DNA of 64,000 bases from Lineus longissimus (taxonomy: Eukaryota > Nemertea > Pilidiophora > Heteronemertea > Lineidae): positions 7,380,001-7,444,000 of the forward strand of contig NC_088323.1 of NCBI RefSeq assembly GCF_910592395.1, in the 5' to 3' direction. Positions 55,805-64,000 of the stretch are shown here, one piece after another; positions within the stretch are counted from its first letter, which is position 1, and each line of letters opens with the position of its first letter. The notes beneath the pieces were generated by a model. The model was not told the DNA's origin. It saw only the letters and a list, made by a program, of their open reading frames with translations, and ran no database searches. A program made the translations under genes and the position numbers.

Positions 55805-56630
55805 TCATACTAGCTAAGTACCCACCATGCGGGCATGTAGAAGCTAAGCTGTGAATGTCTTTCCCTTGATTTTTTAACCATATTACAGTAGCTAAGTACC
55901 CACCATGTGGGCAGGTTGAAGCTAAGCTGTGAATGTCCTTCCCTTGATTTTTTAACCATATCACACTAGCTAATAAGTACCCACCATGCGGGCAGGTTGA
56001 AAAAAATTGTGAATGTCTTTCCCTTGATTTTTAAACATATTACACTAGCTAAGTACCCACCATGTGGGCAGGCTGAAGCTAAGCTGTGAATGTCCTTCCC
56101 TTGATTTTTTAACCATATTACAGTAGCTAAGTACCCACCATGCGGGCAGGTCGAAGCTGAGCTGTGAATGTCTTTCCCTTGATTTTTTAACCATATTACA
56201 GTAGCTAAGTACCCACCATGTGGGCAGGTTGAAGCTAAGCTGTGAATGTCCTTCCCTTGATTTTTTAACCATATCACACTAGCTAATAAGTACTCACCAT
56301 GCGGGCAGGTTGAAACTAAGCTGTGAATGTCCTTCCCTTGATTTTTTAACCATATCACACTAGCTAATAAGTACCCACCATGCGGGCAGGTTGAAAAAAA
56401 TTGTGAATGTCTTTCCCTTTATTTTGCATTCATAATACATCACACTAGCAAACTGCCCGTTATGCGGCAGGTTGAAGCTAAAGCTGAATATCTTCCGACT
56501 TAATCTCTTTTACATCACACCAGCAAATTGCCCGTCGTGCTGGCAAGTAGTAGTTGAGTCTTGTGAATGTCTTCCCACCGATCTCTTTATATCACAACAC
56601 ACTAGCAGAGTACTCGCCATGCGAACAGCT
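55805..56630 (+). repeat. Tandem array, 78-81 bp period, about 11 units
   Basis: Units contain AGTACCCACCATGCGGGC, AGGTTGAAGCTAAGCTGTGA, ATGTCTTTCCCTTGATTTTT and ACCATATTACACTAGC. Anchors CCCACCATG lie near 55821, 55899, 55980, 56055, 56134, 56212 and 56374. The last three units (from about 56450) are strongly diverged. A 130-codon minus frame (HSLASTCPHGGYLA repeats) is a by-product of 78/81-bp spacing. Confidence 0.9.
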
Positions 56631-56689
56631 TAGAGTGGTCTACGTCTTGAATTGCATTGGCTAATGTGCCGAATTACATAATCGAATCC

Positions 56690-56765
56690 GACGACGACCA
56701 CAACGACGACGACCACAACGACGACGACGACGACGACGAAGCAGAAGCATCAGCATCAGCAGCAG
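56690..56765 (+). repeat. (GAC/CAA/GCA)n microsatellite
   Basis: A trinucleotide tract, CGACGACGACCACAACGACG, then GACGACGAC and CATCAGCATCAGCAGCAG. Confidence 0.9.
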
Positions 56766-58651
56766 CTGCTAATCGTTTCATAATCGAAGTTTGAGGAATG
56801 ACAATTTCTTTTCCGTAAAATGAACACAGTCACTTCCGGGATCGGTTACCGTAAACCATTACATTACATTGATTTCATGCGCTATCTGCTGACATGGGTT
56901 ACCATAACGTTTGTTTTACGTACTCGGCATACTGGCGTGGGTAACCATTCCATTTAGTCAATATGTCATCCGCATATTTACAGGAAGAGAGAGATAGTGT
57001 TTGCTTACAGCCTGGCGTCGCCTGAAACAATATCTGATTCTATCTCGAGCATAAACAACCTATGTTTACCAGGGTACGTCATGAATATGTCTCGCAATGT
57101 TGACTAGCGGAATATATTTTACGATCTTGTTTGACTCCGTCTCATTCGTATTCTAACACATCTAAATGAATGATTGTGTGACCGGGCGCATTAGTTTAGT
57201 TCCCTTGACGGGGTGGGGCTGTGAGCTGGGTGGGCTGGGGTTGGGGTCACTTTAATTGGCGAACAATCATATGCATCCGCTCATCCCGCCTTGGAGGAAG
57301 AATACTCCCTGGAGACAATCACCTCCAAGTGCAGAGCGAACGCTGAAGAAGAAGAAGAAATAAGTACCGTTTAAAATAGGGGTGCCAATTCCAATGAGGA
57401 ACGAGTACGGCAACCCCTTAATTCTACGAGAAATGGGCGGGGGGGGGGGGGCATCAGGCTTAAATGTAGTAATTGTTCCCGTGCAAGGCAGAGCTGGTTT
57501 ATGTCATGGGGTTATTTGAGACATGGACCTTTCTCGTAACAGAGCTATTGATACACGCATTCTCCGACACATTGAGCTCGCTCGGGAGTCCAGATCTGTA
57601 GAATGTCCAACTCCAATGCTCGTCTCAACAATACAGTCTGGTTACAGCTTAGGAAGCAACTGGTTTCAAGCTGATGGGTAGACAACCCAGGGGAAGCAAT
57701 CCATTCCTTCCATTATCCTATAGTGGCATTTTACAACACGAGAGGTAAATACAGAAGAAATACGGTACGCTATAATGTCACTCAATCAACCGACTGTGGG
57801 TGAAGCAAACTTCCCCGATAGTGGTGCGCTTCAGTGCCACTTTAAATGTTTAGTCGGGTCAATCTATTAAAATAAAGCCTTAAACCTAAAAAATGTATCA
57901 AAATGTTTTTTATGGAACTTGTTGATGTCACCCCCAGGAACATCGCATCAAAAGTTGAATAAAATCCAATCATTGGAACTGACCTAAAGCAACATCCTTC
58001 ATGTTCATTGCGATCTTGATGACAATCTGCTTCAAATTCAAGTACGACGTACATTGCACCACTTAAATACTTCTTCTTGGATTTATACCCTATACATGTA
58101 TTATCATTAGATAGGAATATAGCACCTTAAAGTCGGATAGGTTGTTAAAAATCCCGGTAGACCAGTTTTTGTTACCAAAATGTTAAATGCCTTTTTGTTA
58201 CAATTTGTTTTAGGTTTTTCATAGATTGACCGACTAGTTGTGGGCGGTTGTGGATGCAGCCATCTGTCATTACGTTACCATTGGAGGGCGAGTAACAATT
58301 ACTACTCTTTCGGCTGAGAATTAAGGTAATTGGCAATTAAAATGTCTGAGACCAGAGGCATGGTGATGACAGTATCCGGAGGCGGTGAACCTCTGCCTCG
58401 GGTGGCAACATGTGGCCCCGTCGTGAAAGAGTGGAAACAGTGGGAACAGTGGTTTCAGAGAAAACAGTGGAAAAAATGGATTCGGAGGAAACAGTCAAAA
58501 CAGTGGATTCAGTGGACTGGGGATCGATCTGCAGTCGACACCAATGACGTGATTGTTAATACTGAATCCCTGAACAATCAACCTCCTTCTCCAGCAATTT
58601 TTTGAAATCTTACCGTCAGTATACCTGCAAAACCCGGGTGCAAAATAAGCC
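56766..58651. other. No supported gene; poly-G at 57437-57450 and CAGTGGA-rich DNA at 58436-58520
   Basis: 58330-58605 has a 91-codon plus frame with a tryptophan/lysine-rich segment (KQWEQWFQRKQWKKWIRRKQ). It arises from a degenerate (CAGTGGA)n run. No family is known to me, and I consider it low-probability coding. Confidence 0.4.
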
Positions 58652-59674
58652 ATAATTTGCGGTAGTTGATAAAGCTTGGAATCAGTGAAACCTTGGAACC
58701 AGTGAAAACCTTGGAATCAGTCCTAAAAATGCATAAAAACATGAAATAATGCCATTCGAACCTAACGTGGTTACGAATCAACATTTGGAGCTTATTCTTA
58801 CATGATCAGATCGGAATTTTATGGTAATTTAGAAATCTGTCGCATATCCGATTCAATAGTCTATATTTTAGAACAACCCAGTTGTACCTCGCCTCCAGTG
58901 TACAGTACTGATCTCCCAAATATGGGAAGACACGCCCACCACACACCCATAATATGAACCAATAGCGCTCCGCTTATAAATACGCCACCACCACGCGGGG
59001 CCTATTTGAACTACGGATCGGTCTGTTCATACAGGGTGATACAGAGAAAATTGGGGGCCTGTCATGCATTATGAATGGATAAGGTTGACGACTATGTCTA
59101 GGCCTAATTGTCTATGATTGACTGATATTTTATAACAAACGATGAATAAAGAAGCCTAGTCATGTATGTTTATTACCGAAGTTTGCGGATGAAAATTTCC
59201 TTCGCCGTGAGCGATTTCTTACATCTTCCAGTACGCATCGAGGGATGCAGAGATCTTTGTGACGTCACCAGTTCTAAGCGGTTTTTTTATTCACGTGTGT
59301 GTTTGTCCTATGATCTCGTGCATCTAGTACCGAGCATAATACTTTATCGTCTATGGAATACAAAACAATCATAAAAACTAATTTTTGCTTCCATTGAAGA
59401 GAAATAAAATATTTTAACGACCACAGCGCATTGCCAATTGATGACGTCATCCTCCACATTAAAAATGTTGGCTTCTGAACTAACTGGCAAATTGCTATCA
59501 ATAAAGTCAGCTGGGACGAGACTGTCAGTTGGGAGGGTATAAATCGTGGAAGGAACGCACCCGATTTCCCGCGCTATTTGCACAGTGATTCCATGGTTTA
59601 CATTGAATATTCCAAGGTTTATCAGTGTTTCCAAGGTTTCACTAATTCCATACTTTATCAACTACCATAATTTG
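58652..59674. mobile_element. 1.0-kb element with about 75-bp inverted repeats
   Basis: The left arm (58652-58725) contains GGTAGTTGATAAAGCTTGGA, ATCAGTGAAACCTTGGAA and CCTTGGAATCAG. The right arm (about 59597-59674) is its inverted counterpart (TTCCAAGGTTTCACTAATTCC, TTTATCAACTACC). CCTTGGAA is repeated two to three times within each arm. The interior has no recognised transposase. Superfamily is undetermined. Confidence 0.7.
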
Positions 59675-60429
59675 CTGTTCCTTCTATCACAAAGTGTACA
59701 TGTACATGTACTTCAAAGCATTGTAATAAATCCATATGCGCTATTTTAAGCACCGCTAATAATTGCCACGTTGAGGTACATGTAACGTTGTAACATGTAA
59801 CCCGAATTTGAAGGCTATTTTGTACCTCATCGAACTGCACGTACAAAGGTGTCTGGGAATGTGTGCGGCAGTAAACTGTGCTAGTTTATGTTCCAAGGAA
59901 CGGTTACCACGGCGAGTTAGTTGAAATTGGGAAAATCACCCGGCTGCAGACTATTTATCTAGACAAGAAAAACATATTTGACATGTTATGACAGGAAATC
60001 GCCTGCACAGGTTCTGTTAAGTTAAGATTCAGATTAATAACCAAATTGGCTGCCAGTCGTCCCTCATCTTGAATGTGACTTTCGCCTGTACCGAACTTGC
60101 CCCAGACTTTACTCAATGGTACATGGATGCACATACGCCAGAAGAACAAGCACGACAATGATGGCTTGGGCAATCACAAATGCTTCCGTCCTTTTCCCAC
60201 TTGTTTCCTAACCATTTCCAAACCCGGAGATTAAGTCGGAACGGATTTTTCCTAATTTATTCCATGTTTTGGTGTTCGTAAATGAATACGGGCGATTATG
60301 AAGGATACGTATATACGAGGTGTTGTTTGGCAATACTGCAATCGAGTAGATACCGCTTATTGATGCGTCTGTAATGAAAAACGACTATTCTAGTTCATTT
60401 CAACATAGTTCAACCTTATAGTCAACCTT
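59675..60429. other. No recognisable gene or element
   Basis: TGTACATGTACATGTACTT near 59696 is a short palindromic run. Nothing else is supportable. Confidence 0.45.
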
Positions 60430-60930
60430 TTTCACAAAGCACCACCTATGGGACTTAGCATCAGTTGAAAACCCAATCTTGACACTAGAGGCGCTGATTT
60501 CGTTCCTTACAACGCTGAATCTGATTTTTTTTAATTTCGGCACGGGGGAGTTTGTTGAAAACCACCGAAAGTGCCAAAAGGCACAATGGTGCCATGACCA
60601 TCATGTGATAGGACCAAAAGATGTTGTCTCGTGAGAAATATCTATGGCAAAAATATCATGATTTCAACCAGCAACATTTATGAGATACAGCCAAAAGTGG
60701 TTGTTCCTAAAGCGCCACCTTTGGGGCAAAGCGTCAGTCGAAAGTCATCGGAACTGCCAAAAGGCACAGTCAGCATTTCTAATAATGACAAGCCTTGCAT
60801 CAATGGTTACGGAGACATGCTCCGGAAACAATGGTGACATACAGACGGCCACTCGGCCGGTCGGAAGTGATAAACATATATCCGCGATTGTTCTCGGAAA
60901 GTGCGGATATAATAAACCACGGTGATTAGC
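60430..60930 (+). repeat. Diverged dispersed repeat with internal duplication
   Basis: CACAAAGCACCACCTATGG ... TTAGCATCAGTTGAAA at about 60433 resembles CTAAAGCGCCACCTTTGGGG ... AGCGTCAGTCGAAAG at about 60707. GTGCCAAAAGGCACA occurs near 60571 and CTGCCAAAAGGCACA near 60755. The region ends with a CGGACACTCGGCC-like and AAGTGCGGATATAATAAACC stretch. Confidence 0.5.
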
Positions 60931-61491
60931 AATAGGTACGACTAATAAAAATGTTCAAACGATCGCATCTTTCCAAACGATCACATTTTTTTTCACGGCT
61001 CACGGCTGTATGCATTGGTGGAAAAATGATGGAAATCTCGTCGACTCTAATTGGTTCTAAATAATGAGGATCTTCGCGATAGATGTGCCGCCGGCACGTA
61101 ATGACACTGTGAGATGTCTTAATTGGCACTCAGGGCCTCCCTCAGCGTGTGAGAGTAACGTAGTAGCAGATGATATCAGTCGAGTGCGGTAACTAACGCA
61201 CAATTCAGTAGAGAAGCTGATAGAAGTACTAATGCATTCCCCTCAAGGAAGCGTCACCTTTTCACTTTGATATAAATTCTTAAAGCTGACGGGTCAAATA
61301 TACATTTCCGAGTTGAGTAAGGCCGAAGGCGAGCACTCGCGAATGTTCGTGATATGCATTTGGATCTTTTGCTGAATATACCACATGCAGTGCACAACTC
61401 GAAAGTGTTCTGGACTGTTACTGGGCATACGTATTAACGCTGGCCAGGAAGCATTATCAGCAATTCCAAAATGATTGGCTCTTTCGTATTG
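60931..61491. other. No recognisable gene or element
   Basis: No supported feature. Confidence 0.45.
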
Positions 61492-61892
61492 ATGCGACAC
61501 CCCGGGCCCAAATGCACTTATGCATTGTAGTGCATAATGCATTGTAATGCATAGACAAAGGGCATTGTAGACAATTTTCCGATAGGAGACGTTAATTTCT
61601 AGGGTAAATAGAACATACTTATCGAAAAAAAAATCTTTGAGAAATTTCCTTGTGCACAGTTGGTTTGAACATTACAAAAGGTTTGCCTTGTGCCTTCTCT
61701 AGACTTTCAAACCCTGCATAGTGAGGGAGAAACACGGTAAAAAAATCATACATTTTTTCGCTAACATATTCCAGTTACCCCAAGGATTAACCTATTGCCA
61801 CAATGTCTACAATGCACATTGTCTATGCATTAAAAAGCATTGGCAGTGCATTCCTTTGCGTCGTTGTGCATTTGGGGGCGGGGATGTCGCAT
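61492..61892. mobile_element. 401-bp MITE with long (about 85-bp) inverted repeats
   Basis: The left arm starts ATGCGACACCCCGGGCCC and continues AAATGCACTTATGCATTG and GCATAGACAAAGGGCATTG. The right arm is the inverse (CAATGCACATTGTCTATGC ... GTGCATTTGGGGGCGGGG, ATGTCGCAT). TGCATT words are abundant in both arms. The arms differ by several substitutions. No coding. Confidence 0.75.
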
Positions 61893-62465
61893 GGGTGACG
61901 GAAGGCCGGGGCCGATAAGTTCGGAATAGGTAGTAATGGATTCCATTACGTGTCATGGCCACGATTCTTTTCCTTTATCTGTCTGCATCCACCCTCTAAA
62001 CACTTCTACTGCCCATAAAGAAATCCATAAAATGATCTGTGTGGACGTCCATTGGGTCAGCGTTCACAATATAACCCAATTTGTTCTGCACTCGCAAAAC
62101 ATATGTCAAGAGCATCGTGATATCAGCTCGGAACACGGAGCCCCGCGGAGAGTGCTTGATGGACGCATGTTCTGGTCGACTGACTGAGACTATTATTAAC
62201 ATGGTTGGAGTCTGCGTTCCTTAAAAGCTTAACCCATTATCGATACCAGACATAGTATTCAAGCATGTCCTCTCTACCATGTTGTGACGTCACTGACTGA
62301 AAATGGCCGCGACCACAGATTCGTAACTACTTTGCGGATAAAACCACAAAATTGTATGTCGATTAAAACGACATTTTGTTTACGAAACTTTAATGACTGT
62401 ATCATTTTAACCAGGTCACAAACTTACGCGTGACTGGAGCGCCTCAAAGTTGTATAAAAATAAAA
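61893..62465. other. No recognisable gene or element
   Basis: No supported feature. Confidence 0.45.
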
Positions 62466-63436
62466 TAGCCTAGCCAGGGGGGAGATGCTAAATGCCATCA
62501 CCTAGAGTACCCGCCTCGTTTTGAAAAGAGCTATAATGACGTCACAGATCTATTCTTGGACTAGGGGTTTCCGATGTGATAGGGTTTATTTTTAGCTTTT
62601 AGACGTGTTATTTGTTTTGATTTGAACTTGGGATATTTTAGTGAAGTTGTGGGGTAAATTACAAATTATTACAATTTTATAACCTTTACCAGCATTCAAA
62701 CAGCAAAAAAATGCTCGCAGGCCCAGAAAAACAAGGCAGAGTCAGGGCATGTGCGTGATGGAGGCTGATAGTCCTTCCCATGGTTAACTTCATAGCAGTT
62801 TAACTATCCTCACTTATCACTCTGAATTTTCCTGGTTCTCCAAAGGGCTGGTCACTTGAGAGTTCAACACCTGATGAATTAGTGGTCTTTGTTTTGCAAT
62901 GCTCAATGAACTGTTTGGGCCGTTCATGAAGGAAATGTGGCAGCTGGTCTTCCTTGTACAGCCTGTACTCTCTCTATGCCCTAGTCTTCTCACCAATGTA
63001 GCTGAAAATAGAATAGCAAAAAATGAATGAATCCTAGCTGATCGTGGAATTCATCATCCTACAGCTCCACCTTGATGTGCTTGAGCATTGGCGAGAGTAT
63101 CAGCAATTAGGGCGGAGCGTCTTCAAACATGCCAAAGACCTACAAAGTGATTTTTCTATGTGTACATATATGTCATCTTTAGATAATGGCAGAACATGCA
63201 GTTTTCAATTCAACTGTTTAAAAAACTTTGATACCATAAAGGGGTGGGGGGTAATATCTCTTTAGCTCTCTCCAATGAGTTTGCGATGCCGAAATGGCTA
63301 GAAAAAAACTCATCGAAGAGAGCCGCCACCTCTGAATTAAGCGCCATTTTTGTTTTAGAGAAATCCCCAATATCTAAATTCAAAACGAGGCGGGTACTGT
63401 AGGTGATTGCATTCAGCATCTACCTAGCCAGGGCCA
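62466..63436. mobile_element. About 0.97-kb element with 52-60-bp inverted repeats
   Basis: The left arm (GAGATGCTAAATGCCATCAC, CTAGAGTACCCGCCTCG, TTTTGAA) and the right arm (TTCAAAACGAGGCGGGTACT, GTAGGTGATTGCATTCAGC) are inverted with about 85% identity. The outer edges carry CCTAGCCAGGG on both sides. The interior shows no recognised transposase. Confidence 0.7.
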
Positions 63437-63719
63437 TTCGGGGGGAAATGGCGGCCAATTCAAGCAGGAACGAAACCGTGCGGATAGAACACAACAAATT
63501 TTTCGACATTCTCCCAAAAGCCCAATTGCCTGATGTATTAAATTCTTGGAAGTTGAGAAATTATCCAGGTTTATATCTCGCAACTATGCATCATGATAAG
63601 AAAATGTAGCAGGTGCATTTAAGTCAGTAAAACAGGGAGCTTTTTCATGAACTTCTGGAAAATAACGTGAAACAGACATAGGCAAAATGCATTACAGCCC
63701 ATTTACTGGTCACAAAAAA
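63437..63719. other. No recognisable gene or element
   Basis: A short plus frame crosses 63403-63609 but shows no domain. Confidence 0.45.
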
Positions 63720-64000
63720 TTAATGTATGGTCTTATTAAGCGCTTTATGATGCACAGCATTCTCATCCTATCCTGAAGAAACCTCTTAGTAGATCTCAGA
63801 TGAGCTGGAGTGCTTCATCAAGGCCATAACCTGAAAATTTCCGACCGGTTCTAATGTATACACCTGGGCACGTATGTATTAAAGGATTCTCAGCTATACT
63901 TGACCTGTGGGAGGAATAAGACATGTTAGGCAGATAGACCTGCCTAGAGTATCACGCTGTTGGTCGGGATTCAACCAGGGACCTCATGACCAAAAGCCGG
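63720..64000 (-). mobile_element. tRNA-derived SINE, cut by the window end
   Basis: On the minus strand, CCGGCTTTTGGTCATGAGG then TCCCTGGTTGAATCCCGACC gives a B box close to the window edge. The tail contains AAAGCGCTTAATAAGACC, like other SINE tails. The A box would lie beyond 64000. The body differs from the 33182 family, so it may belong with the 13042 type. Confidence 0.6.

Noticed and set aside
58330-58605. Tryptophan/lysine-rich small protein resembling an antimicrobial peptide
   Set aside because: The W/K pattern comes from a degenerate CAGTGGA repeat; there is no signal peptide, family or conserved copy.

Overview
The window is animal (metazoan) nuclear DNA. It is AT-leaning, gene-poor and packed with short non-autonomous transposons, tRNA-derived SINEs and tandem arrays. 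There are no operons, ribosome binding sites or dense ORFs. Short DNA transposons with TTAA, TA or TAA target duplications, together with SINEs ending in a GCGCTATATAA-type tail, suggest a marine invertebrate such as a lancelet, hemichordate, mollusc or brachiopod. I cannot place it more precisely from sequence alone.

Only one convincing intact protein gene is visible: a single-exon rhodopsin-class GPCR of 340 residues on the minus strand at 47057-48079. It has all seven membrane segments, the conserved cysteine pair, DRF and a TM7 NP..NF.IY motif typical of invertebrate neuropeptide (FMRFamide-receptor-like) receptors. A second, decayed coding trace is a Myb/SANT-like reading frame at 27351-27548 inside a TIR element, most likely a relic of a PIF/Harbinger transposon.

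Layout. 1-16 kb: scattered MITEs (family A at 280, 5894; family B at 6258, 12274; family C at 968; a TAA-flanked MITE at 4957; TTAA MITEs at 15247 and 15803), SINEs (2408, 11536, 13042) and short tandem duplications. 16.7-18.5 kb: a minisatellite of about 50 units of 36 bp whose unit closely matches the terminal repeat of MITE family C. 18.8-25 kb: more MITEs, a 166-bp palindrome joined to a 0.5-kb repeat, and a SINE with a triplicated 139-bp tail. 25.5-31.2 kb: a GGCCGTTTAGACG-type MITE, the Harbinger-like relic with a related copy nested in it, and a fold-back element of about 0.9 kb with an 11-bp target duplication inside a larger TIR element. 33-46 kb: SINEs, family C MITEs, a probable truncated Penelope-like insertion with 44-bp direct repeats, family A and B MITEs, and an inverted second copy of the palindrome-plus-repeat unit. 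47-48 kb: the GPCR gene, with two tandem arrays upstream (48.9 kb and 49.6-50.3 kb). 50-64 kb: mostly unassigned DNA, a 78-81-bp tandem array (55.8-56.6 kb), several long-TIR elements (53.5, 58.65, 61.5, 62.5 kb) and a SINE cut by the window end.

Family names A, B and C are my own labels. Family A has ends like TTAAAGGGACWATATAGGC and TTAA flanks. Family B has ends like TTAAAGGCCTWYGCCGTTCG and TTAA flanks. Family C has ends like CAGTGGAACCTCCCTTAGC and TA flanks. All class assignments of MITEs rest on termini and target duplications, not on encoded transposases, because none is present.
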